Assembly (NCBI RefSeq): GCF_029227915.1
Contig: NC_079878.1
Coordinates: forward strand, 6,820,001 to 6,884,000
Direction: 5' to 3'
Length of the DNA: 64,000 bases
Source: Hydractinia symbiolongicarpus
Lineage: Eukaryota; Cnidaria; Hydrozoa; Anthoathecata; Hydractiniidae
A model generated the notes under the pieces. That model ran no database searches and had not been told where the DNA came from. It saw nothing but the letters and a program-made list of their open reading frames with translations. The first letter of the stretch is position 1. Every line of letters starts with the position of its first letter. This document shows positions 20,552 through 33,441 of the stretch, in pieces. Both the position numbers and the translations under genes were made by a program.

Positions 20552-23500
20552 AGGTTTCTTTTCATGCGCCGTCAACACACGCCACAGCACGGGCAGATCA
20601 CCAGTAAAATCTAGCAACGTGGCAGTGCACCCAGGTTGTTTTGATCCCGTCAACGTGACGGCAAAGCCCGTAAAATGGCCAGTGTGGGGCTCGAACCCAC
20701 GACATTCGCGTTATTAGCACGACGCTCTAGCCGACTGAGCTAACCGGCCGTGAACGCGTGAACACGGACTCACTTCCTAAGTCAACTCTAAGCAAAATAC
20801 TTTTATTTTTTTACTCAAAACGTTACCGTCATATTTCTCACGCTTTGATACGAGTCCAAGCAATGCAAATAGCCGCAACCCGCTCGAAAGAAGAGTCATG
20901 TTAGGCCAACTTTAAACGGACATTCCCTGAAAGCCCTCGGAGAGATTTGAACTCTCGACCCCTGGTTTACAAGACCAGTGCTCTAACCCCTGAGCTACGA
21001 AGGCACGCGATCCTTGCCAAATACGAAAAGTCGGTGCATCAGGCAAAACAGGCCAGTTGCAACGTGTACTTGCCATAAAGTGATACCGTCAATGCCCTAC
21101 TGGACCATGACTATTCTAATCACGGACCTCAGCTTTCCCGTTAACATCCACGGGCTCCAGTGGCGTAGTCGGTTAGCGCGTCGTACTTATAAGTCAGTAT
21201 CGACAAAGACATGCGAAGATCGGGAGTTCGAGCCTCCCCTGGAGCAAGGTTTCTTTTCATGCGCCGTCAACACACGCCACAGCACGGGCAGATCACCAGT
21301 AAAATCTAGCAACGTGGCAGTGCACCCAGGTTGTTTTGATCCCGTCAACGTGACGGCAAAGCCCGTAAAATGGCCAGTGTGGGGCTCGAACCCACGACAT
21401 TCGCGTTATTAGCACGACGCTCTAGCCGACTGAGCTAACCGGCCGTGAACGCGTGAACACGGACTCACTTCCTAAGTCAACTCTAAGCAAAATACTTTTA
21501 TTTTTTTACTCAAAACGTTACCGTCATATTTCTCACGCTTTGATACGAGTCCAAGCAATGCAAATAGCCGCAACCCGCTCGAAAGAGGAGTCATGTTAGG
21601 CCAACTTTAAACGGACATTCCCTGAAAGCCCTCGGAGAGATTTGAACTCTCGACCCCTGGTTTACAAGACCAGTGCTCTAACCCCTGAGCTACGAAGGCA
21701 CGCGATCCTTGCCAAATACGAAAAGTCGGTGCATCAGGCAAAACAGGCCAGTTGCAACGTGTACTTGCCATAAAGTGATACCGTCAATGCCCTACTGGAC
21801 CATGACTATTCTAATCACGGACCTCAGCTTTCCCGTTAACATCCACGGGCTCCAGTGGCGTAGTCGGTTAGCGCGTCGTACTTATAAGTCAGTATCGACA
21901 AAGACATGCGAAGATCGGGAGTTCGAGCCTCCCCTGGAGCAAGGTTTCTTTTCATGCGCCGTCAACACACGCCACAGCACGGGCAGATCACCAGTAAAAT
22001 CTAGCAACGTGGCAGTGCACCCAGGTTGTTTTGATCCCGTCAACGTGACGGCAAAGCCCGTAAAATGGCCAGTGTGGGGCTCGAACCCACGACATTCGCG
22101 TTATTAGCACGACGCTCTAGCCGACTGAGCTAACCGGCCGTGAACGCGTGAACACGGACTCACTTCCTAAGTCAACTCTAAGCAAAATACTTTTATTTTT
22201 TTACTCAAAACGTTACCGTCATATTTCTCACGCTTTGATACGAGTCCAAGCAATGCAAATAGCCGCAACCCGCTCGAAAGAGGAGTCATGTTAGGCCAAC
22301 TTTAAACGGACATTCCCTGAAAGCCCTCGGAGAGATTTGAACTCTCGACCCCTGGTTTACAAGACCAGTGCTCTAACCCCTGAGCTACGAAGGCACGCGA
22401 TCCTTGCCAAATACGAAAAGTCGGTGCATCAGGCAAAACAGGCCAGTTGCAACGTGTACTTGCCATAAAGTGATACCGTCAATGCCCTACTGGACCATGA
22501 CTATTCTAATCACGGACCTCAGCTTTCCCGTTAACATCCACGGGCTCCAGTGGCGTAGTCGGTTAGCGCGTCGTACTTATAAGTCAGTATCGACAAAGAC
22601 ATGCGAAGATCGGGAGTTCGAGCCTCCCCTGGAGCAAGGTTTCTTTTCATGCGCCGTCAACACACGCCACAGCACGGGCAGATCACCAGTAAAATCTAGC
22701 AACGTGGCAGTGCACCCAGGTTGTTTTGATCCCGTCAACGTGACGGCAAAGCCCGTAAAATGGCCAGTGTGGGGCTCGAACCCACGACATTCGCGTTATT
22801 AGCACGACGCTCTAGCCGACTGAGCTAACCGGCCGTGAACGCGTGAACACGGACTCACTTCCTAAGTCAACTCTAAGCAAAATACTTTTATTTTTTTACT
22901 CAAAACGTTACCGTCATATTTCTCACGCTTTGATACGAGTCCAAGCAATGCAAATAGCCGCAACCCGCTCGAAAGAGGAGTCATGTTAGGCCAACTTTAA
23001 ACGGACATTCCCTGAAAGCCCTCGGAGAGATTTGAACTCTCGACCCCTGGTTTACAAGACCAGTGCTCTAACCCCTGAGCTACGAAGGCACGCGATCCTT
23101 GCCAAATACGAAAAGTCGGTGCATCAGGCAAAACAGGCCAGTTGCAACGTGTACTTGCCATAAAGTGATACCGTCAATGCCCTACTGGACCATGACTATT
23201 CTAATCACGGACCTCAGCTTTCCCGTTAACATCCACGGGCTCCAGTGGCGTAGTCGGTTAGCGCGTCGTACTTATAAGTCAGTATCGACAAAGACATGCG
23301 AAGATCGGGAGTTCGAGCCTCCCCTGGAGCAAGGTTTCTTTTCATGCGCCGTCAACACACGCCACAGCACGGGCAGATCACCAGTAAAATCTAGCAACGT
23401 GGCAGTGCACCCAGGTTGTTTTGATCCCGTCAACGTGACGGCAAAGCCCGTAAAATGGCCAGTGTGGGGCTCGAACCCACGACATTCGCGTTATTAGCAC

Positions 23501-26235
23501 GACGCTCTAGCCGACTGAGCTAACCGGCCGTGAACGCGTGAACACGGACTCACTTCCTAAGTCAACTCTAAGCAAAATACTTTTATTTTTTTACTCAAAA
23601 CGTTACCGTCATATTTCTCACGCTTTGATACGAGTCCAAGCAATGCAAATAGCCGCAACCCGCTCGAAAGAGGAGTCATGTTAGGCCAACTTTAAACGGA
23701 CATTCCCTGAAAGCCCTCGGAGAGATTTGAACTCTCGACCCCTGGTTTACAAGACCAGTGCTCTAACCCCTGAGCTACGAAGGCACGCGATCCTTGCCAA
23801 ATACGAAAAGTCGGTGCATCAGGCAAAACAGGCCAGTTGTAACGTGTACTTGCCATAAAGTGATACCGTCAATGCCCTACTGGACCATGACTATTCTAAT
23901 CACGGACCTCAGCTTTCCCGTTAACATCCACGGGCTCCAGTGGCGTAGTCGGTTAGCGCGTCGTACTTATAAGTCAGTATCGACAAAGACATGCGAAGAT
24001 CGGGAGTTCGAGCCTCCCCTGGAGCAAGGTTTCTTTTCATGCGCCGTCAACACACGCCACAGCACGGGCAGATCACCAGTAAAATCTAGCAACGTGGCAG
24101 TGCACCCAGGTTGTTTTGATCCCGTCAACGTGACGGCAAAGCCCGTAAAATGGCCAGTGTGGGGCTCGAACCCACGACATTCGCGTTATTAGCACGACGC
24201 TCTAGCCGACTGAGCTAACCGGCCGTGAACGCGTGAACACGGACTCACTTCCTAAGTCAACTCTAAGCAAAATACTTTTATTTTTTTACTCAAAACGTTA
24301 CCGTCATATTTCTCACGCTTTGATACGAGTCCAAGCAATGCAAATAGCCGCAACCCGCTCGAAAGAGGAGTCATGTTAGGCCAACTTTAAACGGACATTC
24401 CCTGAAAGCCCTCGGAGAGATTTGAACTCTCGACCCCTGGTTTACAAGACCAGTGCTCTAACCCCTGAGCTACGAAGGCACGCGATCCTTGCCAAATACG
24501 AAAAGTCGGTGCATCAGGCAAAACAGGCCAGTTGCAACGTGTACTTGCCATAAAGTGATACCGTCAATGCCCTACTGGACCATGACTATTCTAATCACGG
24601 ACCTCAGCTTTCCCGTTAACATCCACGGGCTCCAGTGGCGTAGTCGGTTAGCGCGTCGTACTTATAAGTCAGTATCGACAAAGACATGCGAAGATCGGGA
24701 GTTCGAGCCTCCCCTGGAGCAAGGTTTCTTTTCATGCGCCGTCAACACACGCCACAGCACGGGCAGATCACCAGTAAAATCTAGCAACGTGGCAGTGCAC
24801 CCAGGTTGTTTTGATCCCGTCAACGTGACGGCAAAGCCCGTAAAATGGCCAGTGTGGGGCTCGAACCCACGACATTCGCGTTATTAGCACGACGCTCTAG
24901 CCGACTGAGCTAACCGGCCGTGAACGCGTGAACACGGACTCACTTCCTAAGTCAACTCTAAGCAAAATACTTTTATTTTTTTACTCAAAACGTTACCGTC
25001 ATATTTCTCACGCTTTGATACGAGTCCAAGCAATGCAAATAGCCGCAACCCGCTCGAAAGAGGAGTCATGTTAGGCCAACTTTAAACGGACATTCCCTGA
25101 AAGCCCTCGGAGAGATTTGAACTCTCGACCCCTGGTTTACAAGACCAGTGCTCTAACCCCTGAGCTACGAAGGCACGCGATCCTTGCCAAATACGAAAAG
25201 TCGGTGCATCAGGCAAAACAGGCCAGTTGCAACGTGTACTTGCCATAAAGTGATACCGTCAATGCCCTACTGGACCATGACTATTCTAATCACGGACCTC
25301 AGCTTTCCCGTTAACATCCACGGGCTCCAGTGGCGTAGTCGGTTAGCGCGTCGTACTTATAAGTCAGTATCGACAAAGACATGCGAAGATCGGGAGTTCG
25401 AGCCTCCCCTGGAGCAAGGTTTCTTTTCATGCGCCGTCAACACACGCCACAGCACGGGCAGATCACCAGTAAAATCTAGCAACGTGGCAGTGCACCCAGG
25501 TTGTTTTGATCCCGTCAACGTGACGGCAAAGCCCGTAAAATGGCCAGTGTGGGGCTCGAACCCACGACATTCGCGTTATTAGCACGACGCTCTAGCCGAC
25601 TGAGCTAACCGGCCGTGAACGCGTGAACACGGACTCACTTCCTAAGTCAACTCTAAGCAAAATACTTTTATTTTTTTACTCAAAACGTTACCGTCATATT
25701 TCTCACGCTTTGATACGAGTCCAAGCAATGCAAATAGCCGCAACCCGCTCGAAAGAGGAGTCATGTTAGGCCAACTTTAAACGGACATTCCCTGAAAGCC
25801 CTCGGAGAGATTTGAACTCTCGACCCCTGGTTTACAAGACCAGTGCTCTAACCCCTGAGCTACGAAGGCACGCGACCCTTGCCAAATACGAAAAGTCGGT
25901 GCATCAGGCAAAACAGGCCAGTTGCAACGTGTACTTGCCATAAAGTGATACCGTCAATGCCCTACTGGACCATGACTATTCTAATCACGGACCTCAGCTT
26001 TCCCGTTAACATCCACGGGCTCCAGTGGCGTAGTCGGTTAGCGCGTCGTACTTATAAGTCAGTATCGACAAAGACATGCGAAGATCGGGAGTTCGAGCCT
26101 CCCCTGGAGCAAGGTTTCTTTTCATGCGCCGTCAACACACGCCACAGCACGGGCAGATCACCAGTAAAATCTAGCAACGTGGCAGTGCACCCAGGTTGTT
26201 TTGATCCCGTCAACGTGACGGCAAAGCCCGTAAAA

Positions 26236-26309
26236 TGGCCAGTGTGGGGCCCGAACCCACGACATTCGCGTTATTAGCACGACGCTCTAGCCGACTGAGC
26301 TAACCGGCC
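26236..26309 (-). pseudogene. tRNA-Ile(AAU) with A58 changed to G (unit 38)
   Basis: Plus base 26251 is c, so invariant T-loop A58 becomes G. A58 pairs with T54 in the T-loop, is a methylation site and lies in box B. Probably impaired. Confidence 0.65.
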
Positions 26310-27625
26310 GTGAACGCGTGAACACGGACTCACTTCCTAAGTCAACTCTAAGCAAAATACTTTTATTTTTTTACTCAAAACGTTACCGTCATATTTCTCA
26401 CGCTTTGATACGAGTCCAAGCAATGCAAATAGCCGCAACCCGCTCGAAAGAGGAGTCATGTTAGGCCAACTTTAAACGGACATTCCCTGAAAGCCCTCGG
26501 AGAGATTTGAACTCTCGACCCCTGGTTTACAAGACCAGTGCTCTAACCCCTGAGCTACGAAGGCACGCGATCCTTGCCAAATACGAAAAGTCGGTGCATC
26601 AGGCAAAACAGGCCAGTTGCAACGTGTACTTGCCATAAAGTGATACCGTCAATGCCCTACTGGACCATGACTATTCTAATCACGGACCTCAGCTTTCCCG
26701 TTAACATCCACGGGCTCCAGTGGCGTAGTCGGTTAGCGCGTCGTACTTATAAGTCAGTATCGACAAAGACATGCGAAGATCGGGAGTTCGAGCCTCCCCT
26801 GGAGCAAGGTTTCTTTTCATGCGCCGTCAACACACGCCACAGCACGGGCAGATCACCAGTAAAATCTAGCAACGTGGCAGTGCACCCAGGTTGTTTTGAT
26901 CCCGTCAACGTGACGGCAAAGCCCGTAAAATGGCCAGTGTGGGGCTCGAACCCACGACATTCGCGTTATTAGCACGACGCTCTAGCCGACTGAGCTAACC
27001 GGCCGTGAACGCGTGAACACGGACTCACTTCCTAAGTCAACTCTAAGCAAAATACTTTTATTTTTTTACTCAAAACGTTACCGTCATATTTCTCACGCTT
27101 TGATACGAGTCCAAGCAATGCAAATAGCCGCAACCCGCTCGAAAGAGGAGTCATGTTAGGCCAACTTTAAACGGACATTCCCTGAAAGCCCTCGGAGAGA
27201 TTTGAACTCTCGACCCCTGGTTTACAAGACCAGTGCTCTAACCCCTGAGCTACGAAGGCACGCGATCCTTGCCAAATACGAAAAGTCGGTGCATCAGGCA
27301 AAACAGGCCAGTTGCAACGTGTACTTGCCATAAAGTGATACCGTCAATGCCCTACTGGACCATGACTATTCTAATCACGGACCTCAGCTTTCCCGTTAAC
27401 ATCCACGGGCTCCAGTGGCGTAGTCGGTTAGCGCGTCGTACTTATAAGTCAGTATCGACAAAGACATGCGAAGATCGGGAGTTCGAGCCTCCCCTGGAGC
27501 AAGGTTTCTTTTCATGCGCCGTCAACACACGCCACAGCACGGGCAGATCACCAGTAAAATCTAGCAACGTGGCAGTGCACCCAGGTTGTTTTGATCCCGT
27601 CAACGTGACGGCAAAGCCCGTAAAA

Positions 27626-27699
27626 TGGCCAGTGTGGGGCTCGAACCCACGACATTCGAGTTATTAGCACGACGCTCTAGCCGACTGAGCTAACCGGCC
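27626..27699 (-). tRNA. tRNA-Ile(AAU) variant, anticodon-stem mismatch (unit 40)
   Basis: Plus base 27659 is a in place of c, so position 40 is T opposite T30 and the anticodon stem loses its wobble pair. Confidence 0.8.
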
Positions 27700-28576
27700 G
27701 TGAACGCGTGAACACGGACTCACTTCCTAAGTCAACTCTAAGCAAAATACTTTTATTTTTTTACTTAAAACGTTACCGTCATATTTCTCACGCTTTGATA
27801 CGAGTCCAAGCAATGCAAATAGCCGCAACCCGCTCGAAAGAGGAGTCATGTTAGGCCAACTTTAAACGGACATTCCCTGAAAGCCCTCGGAGAGATTTGA
27901 ACTCTCGACCCCTGGTTTACAAGACCAGTGCTCTAACCCCTGAGCTACGAAGGCACGCGATCCTTGCCAAATACGAAAAGTCGGTGCATCAGGCAAAACA
28001 GGCCAGTTGCAACGTGTACTTGCCATAAAGTGATACCGTCAATGCCCTACTGGACCATGACTATTCTAATCACGGACCTCAGCTTTCCCGTTAACATCCA
28101 CGGGCTCCAGTGGCGTAGTCGGTTAGCGCGTCGTACTTATAAGTCAGTATCGACAAAGACATGCGAAGATCGGGAGTTCGAGCCTCCCCTGGAGCAAGTT
28201 TTCTTTTCATGCGCCGTCAACACACGCCACAGCACGGGCAGATCACCAGTAAAATCTAGCAACGTGGCAGTGCACCCAGGTTGTTTTGATCCCGTCAACG
28301 TGACGGCAAAGCCCGTAAAATGGCCAGTGTGGGGCTCGAACCCACGACATTCGCGTTATTAGCACGACGCTCTAGCCGACTGAGCTAACCGGCCGTGAAC
28401 GCGTGAACACGGACTCACTTCCTAAGTCAACTCTAAGCAAAATACTTTTATTTTTTTACTCAAAACGGTACCGTCATATTTCTCACGCTTTGATACGAGT
28501 CCAAGCAATGCAAATAGCCGCAACCCGCTCGAAAGAGGAGTCATGTTAGGCCAACTTTAAACGGACATTCCCTGAA

Positions 28577-30039
28577 AGGCCTCGGAGAGATTTGAACTCT
28601 CGACCCCTGGTTTACAAGACCAGTGCTCTAACCCCTGAGCTACGAAGGCACGCGATCCTTGCCAAATACGAAAAGTCGGTGCATCAGGCAAAACAGGCCA
28701 GTTGCAACGTGTACTTGCCATAAAGTGATACCGTCAATGCCCTACTGGACCATGACTATTCTAATCACGGACCTCAGCTTTCCCGTTAACATCCACGGGC
28801 TCCAGTGGCGTAGTCGGTTAGCGCGTCGTACTTATAAGTCAGTATCGACAAAGACATGCGAAGAGCGGGAGTTCGAGCCTCCCCTGGAGCAAGGTTTCTT
28901 TTCATGCGCCGTCAACACACGCCACAGCACGGGCAGATCACCAGTAAAATCTAGCAACGTGGCAGTGCACCCAGGTTGTTTTGATCCCGTCAACGTGACG
29001 GCAAAGCCCGTAAAATGGCCAGTGTGGGGCTCGAACCCACGACATTCGCGTTATTAGCACGACGCTCTAGCCGACTGAGCTAACCGGCCGTGAACGCGTG
29101 AACACGGACTCACTTCCTAAGTCAACTCTAAGCAAAATACTTTTATTTTTTTACTCAAAACGTTACCGTCATATTTCTCACGCTTTGATACGAGTCCAAG
29201 CAATGCAAATAGCCGCAACCTGCTCGAAAGAGGAGTCATGTTAGGCCAACTTTAAACGGACATTCCCTGAAAGGCCTCGGAGAGATTTGAACTCTCGACC
29301 CCTGGTTTACAAGACCAGTGCTCTAACCCCTGAGCTACGAAGGCACGCGATCCTTGCCAAATACGAAAAGTCGGTGCATCAGGCAAAACAGGCCAGTTGC
29401 AACGTGTACTTGCCATAAAGTGATACCGTCAATGCCCTACTGGACCATGACTATTCTAATCACGGACCTCAGCTTTCCCGTTAACATCCACGGGCTCCAG
29501 TGTCGTAGTCGGTTAGCGCGTCGTACTTATAAGTCAGTATCGACAAAGACATGCGAAGATCGGGAGTTCGAGCCTCCCCTGGAGCAAGGTTTCTTTTCAT
29601 GCGCCGTCAACACACGCCACAGCACGGGCAGATCACCAGTAAAATCTAGCAACGTGGCAGTGCACCCAGGTTGTTTTGATCCCGTCACCGTGACGGCAAA
29701 GCCCGTAAAATGGCCAGTGTGGGGCTCGAACCCACGACATTCGCGTTATTAGCACGACGCTCTAGCCGACTGAGCTAACCGGCCGTGAACGCGTGAACAC
29801 GGACTCACTTCCTAAGTCAACTCTAAGCAAAATACTTTTATTTTTTTACTCAAAACGTTACCGTCATATTTCTCACGCTTTGATACGAGTCCAAGCAATG
29901 CAAATAGCCGCAACCCGCTCGAAAGAGGAGTCATGTTAGGCCAACTTTAAACGGACATTCCCTGAAAGGCCTCGGAGAGATTTGAACTCTCGACCCCTGG
30001 TTTACAAGACCAGTGCTCTAACCCCTGAGCTACGAAGGC
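28577..30039 (-). other. Run of 3 units with C71 in tRNA-Thr (units 41-43)
   Basis: tRNA-Thr copies 28577-28649, 29272-29344 and 29967-30039 all have C71 opposite C2. The flanking units have the normal G71, so the change spread locally as a block. Confidence 0.85.
29494..29586 (+). tRNA. tRNA-Ile(UAU) variant, box A base changed (unit 43)
   Basis: Plus base 29503 is t in place of G10, which breaks a D-stem pair with position 25 and alters the conserved TGGC core of box A. Transcription may be reduced. Confidence 0.8.
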
Positions 30040-33000
30040 ACGCGATCCTTGCCAAATACGAAAAGTCGGTGCATCAGGCAAAACAGGCCAGTTGCAACGT
30101 GTACTTGCCATAAAGTGATACCGTCAATGCCCTACTGGACCATGACTATTCTAATCACGGACCTCAGCTTTCCCGTTAACATCCACGGGCTCCAGTGGCG
30201 TAGTCGGTTAGCGCGTCGTACTTATAAGTCAGTATCGACAAAGACATGCGAAGATCGGGAGTTCGAGCCTCCCCTGGAGCAAGGTTTCTTTTCATGCGCC
30301 GTCAACACACGCCACAGCACGGGCAGATCACCAGTAAAATCTAGCAACGTGGCAGTGCACCCAGGTTGTTTTGATCCCGTCAACGTGACGGCAAAGCCCG
30401 TAAAATGGCCAGTGTGGGGCTCGAACCCACGACATTCGCGTTATTAGCACGACGCTCTAGCCGACTGAGCTAACCGGCCGTGAACGCGTGAACACGGACT
30501 CACTTCCTAAGTCAACTCTAAGCAAAATACTTTTATTTTTTTACTCAAAACGTTACCGTCATATTTCTCACGCTTTGATACGAGTCCAAGCAATGCAAAT
30601 AGCCGCAACCCGCTCGAAAGAGGAGTCATGTTAGGCCAACTTTAAACGGACATTCCCTGAAAGCCCTCGGAGAGATTTGAACTCTCGACCCCTGGTTTAC
30701 AAGACCAGTGCTCTAACCCCTGAGCTACGAAGGCACGCGATCCTTGCCAAATACGAAAAGTCGGTGCATCAGGCAAAACAGGCCAGTTGCAACGTGTACT
30801 TGCCATAAAGTGATACCGTCAATGCCCTACTGGAGCATGACTATTCTAATCACGGACCTCAGCTTTCCCGTTAACATCCACGGGCTCCAGTGGCGTAGTC
30901 GGTTAGCGCGTCGTACTTATAAGTCAGTATCGACAAAGACATGCGAAGATCGGGAGTTCGAGCCTCCCCTGGAGCAAGGTTTCTTTTCATGCGCCGTCAA
31001 CACACGCCACAGCACGGGCAGATCACCAGTAAAATCTAGCAACGTGGCAGTGCACCCAGGTTGTTTTGATCCCGTCAACGTGACGGCAAAGCCCGTAAAA
31101 TGGCCAGTGTGGGGCTCGAACCCACGACATTCGCGTTATTAGCACGACGCTCTAGCCGACTGAGCTAACCGGCCGTGAACGCGCGAACACGGACTCACTT
31201 CCTAAGTCAACTCTAAGCAAAATACTTTTATTTTTTTACTCAAAACGTTACCGTCATATTTCTTACGCTTTGATACGAGTCCAAGCAATGCAAATAGCCG
31301 CAACCCGCTCGAAAGAGGAGTCATGTTAGGCCAACTTTAAACGGACATTCCCTGAAAGCCCTCGGAGAGATTTGAACTCTCGACCCCTGGTTTACAAGAC
31401 CAGTGCTCTAACCCCTGAGCTACGAAGGCACGCGATCCTTGCCAAATACGAAAAGTCGGTGCCTCAGGCAAAACAGGCCAGTTGCAACGTGTACTTGCCA
31501 TAAAGTGATACCGTCAATGCCCTACTGGAGCATGACTATTCTAATCACGGACCTCAGCTTTCCCGTTAACATCCACGGGCTCCAGTGGCGTAGTCGGTTA
31601 GCGCGTCGTACTTATAAGTCAGTATCGACAAAGACATGCGAAGATCGGGAGTTCGAGCCTCCCCTGGAGCAAGGTTTCTTTTCATGCGCCGTCAACACAC
31701 GCCACAGCACGGGCAGATCACCAGTAAAATCTAGCAACGTGGCAGTGCACCCAGGTTGTTTTGATCCCGTCAACGTGACGGCAAAGCCCGTAAAATGGCC
31801 AGTGTGGGGCTCGAACCCACGACATTCGCGTTATTAGCACGACGCTCTAGCCGACTGAGCTAACCGGCCGTGAACGCGCGAACACGGACTCACTTCCTAA
31901 GTCAACTCTAAGCAAAATACTTTTATTTTTTTACTCAAAACGTTACCGTCATATTTCTTACGCTTTGATACGAGTCCAAGCAATGCAAATAGCCGCAACC
32001 CGCTCGAAAGAGGAGTCATGTTAGGCCAACTTTAAACGGACATTCCCTGAAAGCCCTCGGAGAGATTTGAACTCTCGACCCCTGGTTTACAAGACCAGTG
32101 CTCTAACCCCTGAGCTACGAAGGCACGCGATCCTTGCCAAATACGAAAAGTCGGTGCATCAGGCAAAACAGGCCAGTTGCAACGTGTGCTTGCCATAAAG
32201 TGATACCGCCAATGCCCTACTGGACCATGACTATTCTAATCACGGACCTCAGCTTTCCCGTTAACATCCACGGGCTCCAGTGGCGTAGTCGGTTAGCGCG
32301 TCGTACTTATAAGTCAGTATCGACAAAGACATGCGAAGATCGGGAGTTCGAGCCTCCCCTGGAGCAAGGTTTCTTTTCATGCGCCGTCAACACACGCCAC
32401 AGCACGGGCAGATCACCAGTAAAATCTAGCAACGTGGCAGTGCACCCAGGTTGTTTTGATCCCGTCAACGTGACGGCAAAGCCCGTAAAATGGCCAGTGT
32501 GGGGCTCGAACCCACGACATTCGCGTTATTAGCACGACGCTCTAGCCGACTGAGCTAACCGGCCGTGAACGCGTGAACACGGACTCACTTCCTAAGTCAA
32601 CTCTAAGCAAAATACTTTTATTTTTTTACTCAAAACGTTACCGTCATATTTCTCACGCTTTGATACGAGTCCAAGCAATGCAAATAGCCGCAACCCGCTC
32701 GAAAGAGGAGTCATGTTAGGCCAACTTTAAACGGACATTCCCTGAAAGCCCTCGGAGAGATTTGAACTCTCGACCCCTGGTTTACAAGACCAGTGCTCTA
32801 ACCCCTGAGCTACGAAGGCACGCGATCCTTGCCAAATACGAAAAGTCGGTGCATCAGGCAAAACAGGCCAGTTGCAACGTGTACTTGCCATAAAGTGATA
32901 CCGTCAATGCCCTACTGGACCATGACTATTCTAATCACGGACCTCAGCTTTCCCGTTAACATCCACGGGCTCCAGTGGCGTAGTCGGTTAGCGCGTCGTA

Positions 33001-33441
33001 CTTATAAGTCAGTATCGACAAAGACATGCGAAGATCGGGAGTTCGAGCCTCCCCTGGAGCAAGGTTTCTTTTCATGCGCCGTCAACACACGCCACAGCAC
33101 GGGCAGATCACCAGTAAAATCTAGCAACGTGGCAGTGCACCCAGGTTGTTTTGATCCCGTCAACGTGACGGCAAAGCCCGTAAAATGGCCAGTGTGGGGC
33201 TCGAACCCACGACATTCGCGTTATTAGCACGACGCTCTAGCCGACTGAGCTAACCGGCCGTGAACGCGTGAACACGGACTCACTTCCTAAGTCAACTCTA
33301 AGCAAAATACTTTTATTTTTTTACTCAAAACGTTACCGTCATATTTCTCACGCTTTGATACGAGTCCAAGCAATGCAAATAGCCGCAACCCGCTCGAAAG
33401 AGGAGTCATGTTAGGCCAACTTTAAACGGACATTCCCTGAA

